A stretch of 50,189 nucleotides of DNA from SVFI01 sp964519385 (GCA_964519385.1 CAZFLR010000012.1:1-50189); one strand, 5' to 3'. Numbered from the stretch's first letter, positions 17,033 through 25,063 are shown. Numbers and translations: made by a program. Notes: a model not told the origin generated them from the sequence alone.

Positions 17033-17646
17033 ACTCTTTCTCCTTTGCAATATGGTATAAATACCAAATTTGTTTCTCCAAGTGTTATAATATCTCCCTC
17101 TTCCAATGCCTTTGATTTCACAAGCAACTGCCCATTCAGATATGTCAGATTTCCTCCCTCCGGCGATAAATAAAAGCAGTTTCCTTTGTAATCATAAGAT
17201 ATATTACAATGTTTCTCCCGAGTGATTTTTTTATCATCCGTCAGGACTACATCCATCGTTGTACTTCTCCCTATAAAATTTTTACCTTCACACAAGCGAA
17301 AATCTTTACCTTTTTCACTGCCATCCACACAGACTAACCAGCCCGTTACAGGTCTAATATCCATCACGCCAAAAAAGCCAAAGGAAACTGTCTTATCATC
17401 TCCATCAGCATCAAAATTGATAAAATTTCCACCAAAGGCTTCTGAAGAACTCGCTGAATTTCCAATAATCGCACCCAATTCTTCGCCTAAAGATATGCTC
17501 TCTTTAGCAAACGCAACCGTCCTGTCATCCTCTATGATATCATCCTCTATTCGCATATTTAATTTTTCACTGTTTCTTTTACAATGCGGACAAACCCTAT
17601 GCACATCCTTATCATACCAATGTCCGTATTCACACTTTGCTATCAT
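17011..17646 (-). CDS. soluble FHA-domain protein with CxxGHxYD zinc-binding N-terminus
   Basis: This 211-residue protein begins with CEYGHWYD at 5-12 and CPHC at 19-22, the same metal-site pattern as the 13482-14270 protein. An acidic linker (EDDIIEDDRTVAF) holds a possible phospho-Thr site. The FHA domain at about 115-200 has IGRSTTMD, TREKH and YLNG; the usual Ser of the SxxH motif is Thr, with one extra residue. No signal or membrane segment is present. It starts at ATG 17646, 4 nt after the stop of the PP2C gene, with GAGGGA upstream, and overlaps the VWA gene by 22 nt at its end, so all three are likely translated together. It is likely an adaptor between phosphorylated proteins. Confidence 0.88.
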   Translation of the reverse strand: MIAKCEYGHWYDKDVHRVCPHCKRNSEKLNMRIEDDIIEDDRTVAFAKESISLGEELGAIIGNSASSSEAFGGNFINFDADGDDKTVSFGFFGVMDIRPVTGWLVCVDGSEKGKDFRLCEGKNFIGRSTTMDVVLTDDKKITREKHCNISYDYKGNCFYLSPEGGNLTYLNGQLLVKSKALEEGDIITLGETNLVFIPYCKGERVWKEDAE

Positions 17647-17650
17647 CTCA

Positions 17651-18379
17651 TTATTCCCTCACAAATACCGCAATCGCCGAATAATTGTCCATGTTAGTCC
17701 CCTTGCCATTTTCACGTACTATAATTTCCATTGCATTCAGCCAGTCTTGTGGTGTTTTTGCTTTTCTTAATGTTTTACACATCATTTTCTCATCAATCAA
17801 TTCCCAAAAGCCATCACTACACAAAAGAAAACTCGTATTTTTAGTTATTGAAATCCCTTCAATTATCTGGCACTTGGGACTATCCCAATTCGTCCCCATG
17901 ACTCTCAGCAAACGATTTCTATCCTCGTGATGTCTAATCGCCGATTCCTTTATATCACCTCGATTAACCAGCATCTGTGGAACACTATGATCCATCGTCC
18001 TCATTTTATACTTTGCTTTTTCAAAGAGGTAAATTCTGGAATCTCCTACATGTCCCCATTGGGCTATATTGTCCGATATCGTAAGGCAGGTAACTGTTGT
18101 CTTCATGGCATCTCTGGCATCCATTTCAATCTGTTTATTTATCAGGGTATTCTGTGCCTTTATAATACTTTCCTGAATCGAACTGCCCCGCGACAACTCT
18201 TCTTTCATTTTTCTGACCACAAGACCGGAAGCAACATTTCCGGCTCCATGCCCACCAAGCCCATCGCATAACACAAATGCAATTCTGGTTTTCCCAACCA
18301 ATATATCGAGGCAATCTTCATTTAAAGTACGATTTCCAACATTAGTTAAGCTTCCACAAGAAATATTATACGTATTCAT
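17651..18379 (-). CDS. PP2C-family Ser/Thr phosphatase, first gene of the kinase operon
   Basis: The protein has 242 residues from ATG 18379, 4 nt after TAGGAGG; a GTG 7 codons upstream includes the RBS and is rejected. It has the PP2C metal ligands in NEDCLD (Asp22), CDGLGG (Asp39), HVGDSRIY, LCSDGFWEL and MDNYSA. It is compact, like the Stp/PrpC phosphatases paired with PASTA kinases in Firmicutes, and cytoplasmic. It is the first gene behind the promoter at 18426-18454, so the eraser is made before the writers. It should dephosphorylate kinases, FHA partners or their targets. Its sequence differs clearly from the 14296-15177 phosphatase, which suggests two separate roles rather than a recent copy. 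Confidence 0.92.
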   Translation of the reverse strand: MNTYNISCGSLTNVGNRTLNEDCLDILVGKTRIAFVLCDGLGGHGAGNVASGLVVRKMKEELSRGSSIQESIIKAQNTLINKQIEMDARDAMKTTVTCLTISDNIAQWGHVGDSRIYLFEKAKYKMRTMDHSVPQMLVNRGDIKESAIRHHEDRNRLLRVMGTNWDSPKCQIIEGISITKNTSFLLCSDGFWELIDEKMMCKTLRKAKTPQDWLNAMEIIVRENGKGTNMDNYSAIAVFVRE

Positions 18380-18425
18380 ACCGCCTCCTACAGTTTCCAC
18401 TTCAAATCACACTCTTTCCCTTCAC

Positions 18426-18454
18426 ATATTATCACTTTATTTTTGCTTTTGCAA
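18426..18454 (-). promoter_or_regulatory. predicted sigma-A promoter of the kinase/FHA operon
   Basis: On the minus strand TTGCAA (18454-18449) and TAATAT (18431-18426) are separated by exactly 17 bases. The start of transcription would fall near 18419, about 40 nt before the PP2C start codon. It is the only promoter-like pair I found upstream of the operon's first gene. Confidence 0.65.
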
Positions 18455-18469
18455 TGTGTCATTTTGCAA
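18447..18469. promoter_or_regulatory. candidate XRE operator: direct repeat TTTTGCAA
   Basis: TTTTGCAA occurs at 18447-18454 and again at 18462-18469 (15-base period). The first copy covers the minus-strand -35 element of the kinase operon. The repeat lies between that operon and the divergent XRE gene, so the regulator could bind here. This is a positional inference only. Confidence 0.3.
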
Positions 18470-18535
18470 ATGCATGTTTCCAGACTGTTTATTTCTATTC
18501 TCCTTAACAATAAACTTAAATAAGGAGGTGCATCA

Positions 18536-18769
18536 ATGAACGCAAAAAGGAAACAGGAATATAAAATGATTGGTTTAAACATTGCTTACTACCGGAAGCT
18601 ACAAGGCATTACACAAACACAGCTTGCAGAAAAAGTCAATATCAGCCGCACGCATATGAGTAACATCGAAGCACCTAATATGCCTACCTCCATCTCTTTG
18701 GAAACTTTATTGGATATTGCGGATGCATTAGAAATCCCTGTAATGAATCTTCTATGCTTCAATAGATAA
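18536..18769 (+). CDS. XRE-family helix-turn-helix regulator
   Basis: This small 77-residue protein is almost entirely one XRE HTH domain: IGLNIAYYRKLQGITQTQLA forms the first helices, then VNISRTHMSNIE is the recognition helix region and LLDIADALEIPVMNLL the last helices. It has no sensor or oligomerisation domain. ATG 18536 has AAGGAGG 7 nt upstream. It is divergent from the kinase operon and ends just before a strong terminator, so it is monocistronic. By position it is the best candidate for control of the kinase/FHA operon. Small stand-alone XRE proteins also occur in prophages and toxin loci, but no such genes are seen here. Confidence 0.9.
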   Translation: MNAKRKQEYKMIGLNIAYYRKLQGITQTQLAEKVNISRTHMSNIEAPNMPTSISLETLLDIADALEIPVMNLLCFNR

Positions 18770-18791
18770 TGCTAAATCCACTACTTGTAAG

Positions 18792-18822
18792 AAAAAATGC
18801 CTCATCGGCATTTTTCTTTTTT
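18792..18822 (+). terminator. rho-independent terminator after the XRE gene
   Basis: AAAAATGCC and GGCATTTTT pair around the loop TCATC and are followed by a T-rich run. It lies 22 nt after the XRE stop codon. Confidence 0.85.
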
Positions 18823-18911
18823 ATCCCCTTTCACACTGCCATATTTTTCCATAATTCGACCCTCGTTACAATATGCATTGCATTCTTATACATTTTTTTC
18901 GCATTTTTTGC

Positions 18912-18938
18912 AAAAAAAAGGAACCTTATCGGTTCCTT
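18912..18938 (-). terminator. rho-independent terminator after the GHKL kinase gene
   Basis: AAGGAACC (18918-18925) pairs with GGTTCCTT (18931-18938) around TTATC. On the minus strand it is followed by eight T residues. It ends the transcript of the gene stopping at 18970. The area 18823-18911 between the two terminators holds no gene that I can support. Confidence 0.85.
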
Positions 18939-18969
18939 CTTTGTCAAATGTTGTCTTTTCTTATTTCGT

Positions 18970-20229
18970 TTATCCTAAAACCGGCACAAGTGCCACCACG
19001 CGCATCTTGCCACCCTCGTCATGGTAGGTGATGCGTCCGCCATGTTTTTCCACAATGTCGCGTATAATCCTGCTTCCGATTCCGTGATTCTTTTTATCCT
19101 TTTTGGTTGTTTTGAAGCCTTCTTCAACCGGCTTTCGCTCCGGGAGTTTACTGTTGCTCACGGTTATCTTTAAGTAACCCTGCTGTCTTTCCAGGGAAAG
19201 TGTCACTTCCTTTTCTTCCGTCTCCTTTGCCGCCTCAATGGCATTGTCCAGAAGGTTTGCAAACAGGCTGACGAATTCATACTCCGTAATCGCCGTCTCC
19301 CCGATGGAGCTGCCTTCCCTCATGAACGTGATTTCCTCCTTTTCACATTCAGAGGCCTTTTCCCGAATCAGGCAGTCAAGCACCGGAATCCCGGTCATGC
19401 TCCGGTTAGCCTTGTCCAGCTTCTTTAACAGCTTCTGTCCGCCCTCATCCTTTTGCATCTCCTCCATCACATTCATGTGATTGGCTATGTCATGGCGGAT
19501 GACAGAAATTTCTTTCTCACGCTTTGACTGCTTCTGCGCCAGTTCCTGATAAAACGCAAACTTCTCGCGGAGCAGCTTCTCGCTGCGATTATTCTGGACA
19601 ATCGAAAAGACGACAAGATATATTCCCACCAAAAATCCGGCAACAATAATCCGCCAGCCGGCAAGTGCCGGCGCACCGATATCCAGTATACAGAAAGCCA
19701 TAAGTAAAATTTTAAAATGCTTATGACGATGTTTATAAACACAATCCCATACAACCTTTTCTCCACAGGCTCCAATCAGGTATAAAACAAATATGAAGAA
19801 GGTATTTAACAGACTCGGTGTATTCAGGAACTCTGATACTCTGGAAACATCAAACTGACATATAAGCATGCACGCCGGAAAGGTCAGAATCAGTATCAAA
19901 AACTGAAACACCAATTCTAAGGCAAAGATATGAAAAAAGTTATAAAGTGCGTCTCCGATAAAGAGATAACGCATAACAAAATAGACTGCCAGACACATAA
20001 TCACAATCTCGGCTGCAAGTATAAGTTCATTTTTATCCACGTCGTAGCTGAACAGACTCCAGCAAATATCATTCACCGCAAACAGTGCAAGCAAAATCGC
20101 GTAGCACCACTTCCTGCCGTTCCTCGGTCTGATATATTTATATCCGGCAATCATAACACTTGTCGCCTGCATAATTCCGATAAAAATAATATATAAAAGC
20201 AATTCGTACTGATTCAACACTTCACTCAT
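18970..20229 (-). CDS. orphan GHKL sensor histidine kinase (AgrC/NatK-like)
   Basis: This 419-residue protein has about six or seven membrane segments in residues 10-215, a coiled region, and a GHKL catalytic part. The H-box is IRHDIANHMNVM (phospho-acceptor His), the N-box NLLDNAIEAA, and the G-box HGIGSRII. This architecture is typical of peptide-sensing kinases that pair with LytTR regulators. No response regulator lies beside it; its partner must be elsewhere. ATG 20229 follows TAGGAG by 7 nt, and that RBS overlaps the stop of the 20239-20565 gene, so the two are coupled. It is at the 3' end of the der-plsY-gpsA gene group and ends at a terminator. Confidence 0.85.
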   Translation of the reverse strand: MSEVLNQYELLLYIIFIGIMQATSVMIAGYKYIRPRNGRKWCYAILLALFAVNDICWSLFSYDVDKNELILAAEIVIMCLAVYFVMRYLFIGDALYNFFHIFALELVFQFLILILTFPACMLICQFDVSRVSEFLNTPSLLNTFFIFVLYLIGACGEKVVWDCVYKHRHKHFKILLMAFCILDIGAPALAGWRIIVAGFLVGIYLVVFSIVQNNRSEKLLREKFAFYQELAQKQSKREKEISVIRHDIANHMNVMEEMQKDEGGQKLLKKLDKANRSMTGIPVLDCLIREKASECEKEEITFMREGSSIGETAITEYEFVSLFANLLDNAIEAAKETEEKEVTLSLERQQGYLKITVSNSKLPERKPVEEGFKTTKKDKKNHGIGSRIIRDIVEKHGGRITYHDEGGKMRVVALVPVLG

Positions 20230-20238
20230 AGTGCTCTC

Positions 20239-20565
20239 CTACTTTATCTGCGTTTGTAAATCCCATATCCGTTCCCAGGCCCACCGAAACCTGTCCGGTT
20301 TATCCTCTACGTCAATTCCATCCTCCACATGACTGTAAATCAGATGGTTAGCCAAGGGCAACCTTTTCATCCACTTCCAGTGATAATACACATATGCATG
20401 GCCATAGATTTCCATGGCAATCTGTTCCTCAGAGACTCTTTTCCAGTCATTATATGTAACAAGTCTGTGTGCGCGTTTTCTGCAAAAATCCCTGTCCAGA
20501 TACTCTGCCTTCATCCGGAGTCTCCGTTTGCTTCTTTTGGGTGGTCCTGTGCGTTGTTCTTCCAT
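20239..20565 (-). CDS. small basic protein of unknown function
   Basis: I do not recognise this protein. From ATG 20565 it has 108 residues with a very basic N-terminus (PPKRSKRRLR) and a middle part rich in His, Tyr and Trp (YVYYHWKWMKRL). An in-frame ATG at 20586 lies inside gpsA without a ribosome site; the 20565 start has a weak purine-rich stretch. No signal or membrane segment is visible. It overlaps the gpsA stop region and its own stop lies within the RBS of the GHKL kinase gene, so it is likely translated as part of this run of genes. Confidence 0.6.
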   Translation of the reverse strand: MEEQRTGPPKRSKRRLRMKAEYLDRDFCRKRAHRLVTYNDWKRVSEEQIAMEIYGHAYVYYHWKWMKRLPLANHLIYSHVEDGIDVEDKPDRFRWAWERIWDLQTQIK

Positions 20566-20573
20566 AGCTCTTC

Positions 20574-21587
20574 TTATTCTTCCCATTTAAGTGAAGTGAT
20601 TTCAGAGGTTTTGTCACGGAACATCAGGTCTGTAATTGCCTGCTCTGCCTTTTGTCCGTCAAAGAGAATATCATTCACTTCCTTCACAATCGGCATGGAA
20701 ATATTGTATTTTTCGGCAAGACCTGCTGCGGCCTTTGCGGAATACACTCCTTCCACCACCATCTTGACCTCATCCATTGCTTCCTGCATGGTATATCCCT
20801 GTCCAATCAGCATTCCGGCTCTGCGATTGCGCGAATGCATGGAAGAACAGGTCACAATCAAGTCTCCGATTCCCGTAAGGCCCGTGAAGGACTCGATTTT
20901 TCCTCCCATAGCCACACCGAGACGTGAAATCTCTGCAATTCCTCTTGTAATCAATGCTGCCTTTGCGTTGTCACCACAGCCGAGACCGTCTGCGATTCCT
21001 GCAGCTAAAGCCACCACATTTTTTAAAGCTCCGCCGAGCTCAATTCCGAGCACATCCGGGCTTGTATAAACTCTCAGGAAACTGCACATAAAAGCATTCT
21101 GTATATATTCTGCCGTCTCTTTTTTTCTGGCTCCGGCCACCAGGGTTGTTGTCATATTTTTGCCGACCTCTTCCGCATGGGAAGGTCCTGACAACACAGC
21201 CACTGTTGCCTGTGGAATTTCCTGCTCAATGATATCGCTCAAGGTCATATAAGTTTCATCCTCGATTCCCTTTGCGACATTCACGATAAGCTGTCCGTCG
21301 GCCACAAACGGAGCCATCGATTTTGACGTACTCCGGGTATATGGAGAAGGCACGGCGAGAATTATCATTTCCTTATCTTTGACTGCCTCTTCCAGATTCG
21401 AGGTAAAAAACATATTGTCCGGAAGCTTTACTCCCGGTAGCTTGGTCAGATGTTCCCTGTTCTCCGTGAGCATTTTAATTTCATCTTCAATAATCGACCA
21501 TACGGTCACATCATTACCATTCTGTGCAAGAACCTTTGCCAGTGCTATTCCCCAGCTTCCTGCACCTATCACACTATATGCTGCCAT
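20574..21587 (-). CDS. gpsA: NAD(P)-dependent glycerol-3-phosphate dehydrogenase
   Basis: The 337-residue protein is the usual length for GpsA. It has an N-terminal Rossmann motif GAGSWG (8-13), a second cofactor segment AVPSPYTR, and the catalytic-Lys region ELGGALKNVVALAAG. The conserved NRRAG stretch lies in the C-terminal domain. It reduces dihydroxyacetone phosphate to sn-glycerol 3-phosphate for phospholipid synthesis in the cytoplasm. ATG 21587 is one base after the plsY stop, and AAGGAGG overlaps that stop, so the two are coupled. PlsY uses the product of this enzyme, which explains the pairing. Confidence 0.97.
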   Translation of the reverse strand: MAAYSVIGAGSWGIALAKVLAQNGNDVTVWSIIEDEIKMLTENREHLTKLPGVKLPDNMFFTSNLEEAVKDKEMIILAVPSPYTRSTSKSMAPFVADGQLIVNVAKGIEDETYMTLSDIIEQEIPQATVAVLSGPSHAEEVGKNMTTTLVAGARKKETAEYIQNAFMCSFLRVYTSPDVLGIELGGALKNVVALAAGIADGLGCGDNAKAALITRGIAEISRLGVAMGGKIESFTGLTGIGDLIVTCSSMHSRNRRAGMLIGQGYTMQEAMDEVKMVVEGVYSAKAAAGLAEKYNISMPIVKEVNDILFDGQKAEQAITDLMFRDKTSEITSLKWEE

Positions 21588-21588
21588 C

Positions 21589-22239
21589 TTAGTCCTCCTT
21601 ATTTTTCTTGGTCAAATAAGTTTTTCTTTCATTTCCGTGAACAAGACGTTCTATATTTCCCCTGTGTCTCACAAATGCCATAATCATCAAAAGCAGGGCA
21701 ATGATATACATTTCCGTCAGACATGCCTGTGTCATGCCAAAGCACCCCATCTGTCCCATCACTGCAAGCGCGATTACGAAGACAACGTACATGCACAGCG
21801 AACCGAGTGAGACATAATGTGTTGCAAAAAAGATGGAAAAAAACGTGACTGCAACAGCAATCATACACTGCCATGCCATTCCGAGACTGATGCCCCCTGT
21901 TGCCGCAATACCTTTTCCGCCTTTAAATCCCATATAAAACGGAAAATTATGGCCAAGCACAACGCCTGCGCCTGCATACATGCGCAACAGTGCACCCATT
22001 TCCGGGTAACTGTCTTTGAACAGAAAATGCACAAGTGCCATTGCAAACACAGCTTTCAGTGCATCTCCTAAAAATACAATGATTCCGGCTTTTTTCCCGA
22101 GCACCCGGAGGGCATTGGTCGTGCCCGAATTACCGCTCCCTTTTTCTCTTATATCAATTCCGTGAATTTTCCCATAAATAAATGCTGTCTGAAAAATGCC
22201 GAAGCAATACCCGATCAGCAAACACACAACTCGTATCAT
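21589..22239 (-). CDS. plsY: acyl-phosphate:glycerol-3-phosphate acyltransferase
   Basis: This 216-residue membrane protein has the three PlsY motifs: GSGNSGTTNALR near residue 35, GHNFPFYMGFKGGKG near 105, and a conserved C-terminal region with REH-like basic residues (VRHRGN). Five or so hydrophobic segments fit the family. It transfers an acyl chain from acyl phosphate to glycerol-3-phosphate, the first step of phosphatidic acid synthesis in Firmicutes. ATG 22239 has an AGGGAG site upstream. It lies between der and gpsA, the order common in Clostridia. Confidence 0.96.
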   Translation of the reverse strand: MIRVVCLLIGYCFGIFQTAFIYGKIHGIDIREKGSGNSGTTNALRVLGKKAGIIVFLGDALKAVFAMALVHFLFKDSYPEMGALLRMYAGAGVVLGHNFPFYMGFKGGKGIAATGGISLGMAWQCMIAVAVTFFSIFFATHYVSLGSLCMYVVFVIALAVMGQMGCFGMTQACLTEMYIIALLLMIMAFVRHRGNIERLVHGNERKTYLTKKNKED

Positions 22240-22290
22240 ACCTTTGGTTCTCCCTGGCTGTTTTTTCTCATAATATTCTAAGTCCGTACT

Positions 22291-23631
22291 CTACGCATCC
22301 TTCTCTTTCCGCTCGCGGATAATCAGATGTATCGGTGTTCCCTTAAATCCGAAGGTCTCACGGATTTTATTTTCGATATAGCGCGCATACGAAAAATGCA
22401 TCAGTTGTTTGTCATTTACAAAAATGACAAAGGTCGGCGGTTTGACCGCAACCTGTGTAATGTAATACAGGCGAAGTCTCTTTCCTTTATCACTCGGCGG
22501 TTGCTGAAGGGCAACTGCTTCTGTCATAATCTCGTTGAGAACTCCGGTTGCCACCCGGAGTGACTGGTTCTGTTCCACCATGTCGATAAGCTCATACAGC
22601 TTGTTCAGACGCTGTCCCGTCTTTGCAGAAATGAATGTAATCTCCGCATAAGGCATGAAAGACAAAATCTGACGTACCTTTTCTGTAAAACGATAAATCG
22701 TCTTATCATCCTTCTCCACAGCATCCCATTTATTTACTGCAATAATAACGCCCTTTCCTCTGTCATGGGCAATTCCGGCAATCTTCGCATCCTGTTCCGT
22801 CACACCCTCCTGTGCGTCTATTACCAGAATGACGATATCTGCCCGTTCCACCGCAGATACCGTGCGCACAATCATGAAATGCTCCAGCTCTTCTTTAATT
22901 TTATTTTTACGGCGAAGACCGGCGGTATCTATGAATACATATTCTCTTCCGTTATAAGTCACCTCAGCGTCCACTGCATCCCTTGTTGTTCCCGCGATAT
23001 CTGAAACAATCAGGCGGTTCTCACCTATCAGTCGGTTGATAATGGATGATTTACCGACATTTGGTTTGCCGACAATCGCAATCCTCGGTCTCTCATCCTC
23101 CTCTGCCTCCAGAAGTTCCTGCGGAAAATGGGATACTACCACATCGAGAAGGTCACCGATTCCCTGCTGGTTAACTGCCGAAATCGCCATCGGCTCACCA
23201 ATGCCGAGATTGTAGAATTCAAAGACATCCAGCATCATCTTCTGATAGCTGTCCACCTTATTTACAACCAGAATCACCGGCTTATGCGAGCGTCGAAGCA
23301 TATCTGCCACCTTTGCGTCCGCATCGACAAGTCCCTGTTTGACATCTACCATGAATAAAATAACATCCGCCGTATCTATCGCAATCTGCGCCTGTTCACG
23401 CATCTGGGATAAAATGATGTCATTGCTGTCCGGTTCGATACCTCCGGTATCAATCAGTGTAAAATTATAATTAAGCCATGTGACATCCGCATAAATCCTG
23501 TCTCTTGTAATACCCGGTGTATCCTTGACAATTGAAATTCGTGATCCTGCCAGCGCATTGAACAGAGTGGACTTTCCGACGTTCGGTCTGCCTACCACTG
23601 CCACAATCGGCTTTCTTCCTCTATTACTCAT
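22291..23631 (-). CDS. der: ribosome-associated double GTPase Der (EngA)
   Basis: This 446-residue protein has two tandem GTPase domains. The first has GRPNVGKST, DTPG and NKVD. The second has GKPNVGKSS, DTAG and NKWD. A KH-like C-terminal domain follows and ends in a basic stretch. Der acts in assembly of the 50S ribosomal subunit. ATG 23631 is preceded by AAGGAG at 6 nt and by the promoter at 23693-23721. It is the first gene of the der-plsY-gpsA group. Confidence 0.97.
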   Translation of the reverse strand: MSNRGRKPIVAVVGRPNVGKSTLFNALAGSRISIVKDTPGITRDRIYADVTWLNYNFTLIDTGGIEPDSNDIILSQMREQAQIAIDTADVILFMVDVKQGLVDADAKVADMLRRSHKPVILVVNKVDSYQKMMLDVFEFYNLGIGEPMAISAVNQQGIGDLLDVVVSHFPQELLEAEEDERPRIAIVGKPNVGKSSIINRLIGENRLIVSDIAGTTRDAVDAEVTYNGREYVFIDTAGLRRKNKIKEELEHFMIVRTVSAVERADIVILVIDAQEGVTEQDAKIAGIAHDRGKGVIIAVNKWDAVEKDDKTIYRFTEKVRQILSFMPYAEITFISAKTGQRLNKLYELIDMVEQNQSLRVATGVLNEIMTEAVALQQPPSDKGKRLRLYYITQVAVKPPTFVIFVNDKQLMHFSYARYIENKIRETFGFKGTPIHLIIRERKEKDA

Positions 23632-23692
23632 TTTTTTCTCCTTATCTGTCAGCTAAAGATTCCTGTGTCTTTATCTGTACGCATACTTCTTA

Positions 23693-23721
23693 ATTTTACA
23701 ATATTCGGCGAAGATTGTAAA
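23693..23721 (-). promoter_or_regulatory. predicted promoter of der
   Basis: TTTACA (23721-23716) and TAAAAT (23698-23693) lie 17 bases apart on the minus strand, about 60 nt before the der start codon. Confidence 0.6.
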
Positions 23722-23736
23722 GTTTTTGATAGCTTC

Positions 23737-23765
23737 TTGAGTTTCCTTACTTTCTGTGATATAAC
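23737..23765 (+). promoter_or_regulatory. predicted promoter of the PRPP synthetase gene
   Basis: TTGAGT (23737-23742) and TATAAC (23760-23765) are separated by 17 bases on the plus strand, ahead of the RBS GGAGGG and ATG 23814. It is divergent from the der promoter, with 15 bases between the two -35 elements. Confidence 0.6.
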
Positions 23766-23813
23766 TATAGACGATGTAATGATGTTACAAATGATGATAT
23801 TTCGGAGGGAATT

Positions 23814-24986
23814 ATGCCAAATTTAGCTGAACTTGAATCCGCACTTCCGGTCGCTCCGCTGAAAATCTTAGCATTAGACAGCTGCAGCGAGCTCGGTGAC
23901 CGTGTCAACGAATACCTTGTTGATTTCCGTAAACATGTAAATAACAACATCAAGGAAGATCCTGCATTTCGCGAATATTCCGTAGACAATTACCTGATTA
24001 ATGCTTCCTGCCCACGTTTCGGCAGCGGGGAAAGCAAGGGTATTTTAAAAGAATCCGTGCGCGGGGATGATGTTTTTCTTCTGGTTGACATCACCAACCA
24101 CAGTCTTACTTATACTGTTAACGGCTTTGAAAATCACAAATCGCCTGATGACCATTATCAGGATTTGAAACGTATGATTGCAGCCATCGCCGGCAAAGCA
24201 CACAGAATCAACGTGGTTATGCCTTTCATGTATGAGGGTCGTCAGCACAAGAGAAGCGGCCGTGAATCATTAGACTGTGCCTACGCTTTAAAAGAGCTCA
24301 GCGAAATGGGCGTATCCAACTTTATTACCTTTGATGCGCACGATCCGCGTGTCCAGAACGCAACACCGTTAAAAGGCTTTGATAACTTCACTCCTCCTTA
24401 TCAGTTTATCCGTTCTCTTCTTCAATATGAAAAAGATCTGGTGATTGACAAGGAACACATGATTGTCATCAGCCCGGACGAGGGAGCTCTTGACAGGGCT
24501 GTTTACTTCTCTACCGTACTCGGTGTGGATACCGGAATGTTCTACAAAAGACGAGACTACTCCAAAATCGTAAACGGTAAAAATCCGATTGTGGCACACG
24601 AATTTCTCGGTGACAATATTGAGGGAAAAGATGTCATCATCATTGATGACATGATTGCCTCCGGCGGAAGTATGATTGACACTGCCCGCCAGCTTAAGGA
24701 AATGAAAGCCAAGCGCGTTTTCATCTGCTGTACATTCGGACTTTTCACAGAAGGCTTAAAAGCATTTGATGAAGCATACGCTGCCGGCACCTTCGACAGA
24801 GTTGTCTGTACGAACTTAAACTACCTTCCGGAGGAGGTCAAGGCAAGAGAATATTTTATAGAAGCTGACATGAGTAAATTCCTTGCCAGCATCATAGATT
24901 TCATGAACCATGACATTTCCATGGAAAATGTTCTCACTCCGACCGAAAAGATTCATGCACTTCTGCGTGAATATAACGAAAAATAA
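23814..24986 (+). CDS. prs: divergent ribose-phosphate pyrophosphokinase
   Basis: This 390-residue protein belongs to the PRPP synthetase family, which makes 5-phosphoribosyl diphosphate from ribose 5-phosphate and ATP for nucleotide, His and Trp synthesis. The phosphoribosyl-binding loop is VIIIDDMIASGG, and the ATP and ribose segments MPFMYEGRQHKRSGRES and FDAHDPRVQNA match the family's MPY...RQDRK and DxHxxQIQ regions in altered form. It is about 70 residues longer than classical Prs, mainly at the N-terminus. GGAGGG lies 4 nt before ATG 23814. It is monocistronic, with its own promoter and terminator. Its strand is opposite to that of its neighbours. Confidence 0.88.
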   Translation: MPNLAELESALPVAPLKILALDSCSELGDRVNEYLVDFRKHVNNNIKEDPAFREYSVDNYLINASCPRFGSGESKGILKESVRGDDVFLLVDITNHSLTYTVNGFENHKSPDDHYQDLKRMIAAIAGKAHRINVVMPFMYEGRQHKRSGRESLDCAYALKELSEMGVSNFITFDAHDPRVQNATPLKGFDNFTPPYQFIRSLLQYEKDLVIDKEHMIVISPDEGALDRAVYFSTVLGVDTGMFYKRRDYSKIVNGKNPIVAHEFLGDNIEGKDVIIIDDMIASGGSMIDTARQLKEMKAKRVFICCTFGLFTEGLKAFDEAYAAGTFDRVVCTNLNYLPEEVKAREYFIEADMSKFLASIIDFMNHDISMENVLTPTEKIHALLREYNEK

Positions 24987-25001
24987 AATAAGCAGGACGA
25001 T

Positions 25002-25033
25002 AAAAAGGAGCTGTATTTGCGCAGCTCCTTTTT
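25002..25033. terminator. bidirectional terminator between prs and the sensor kinase gene
   Basis: AAAAAGGAGCTG (25002-25013) pairs with CAGCTCCTTTTT (25022-25033). A/T runs on both sides let it serve the plus-strand prs gene and the minus-strand kinase gene that converge here. Confidence 0.85.
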
Positions 25034-25063
25034 GGTTCCCGTTTTTTCCTCTTATCTCACAAA

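Noticed and set aside
1..18379. assignment of the island to a type VI or type VII secretion system
   Set aside because: No secretion ATPase, WXG100, Hcp, VgrG or sheath gene is in the window; kinase/FHA/PP2C content alone is not enough.
18388..18582. minus-strand open frame of 64 codons between the PP2C and XRE genes
   Set aside because: It covers the promoter region and the XRE start in antisense, has no clear RBS and no recognisable fold.
18536..18769. XRE gene as sign of a prophage or toxin-antitoxin locus
   Set aside because: No integrase, phage structural gene or toxin-like partner adjoins it.
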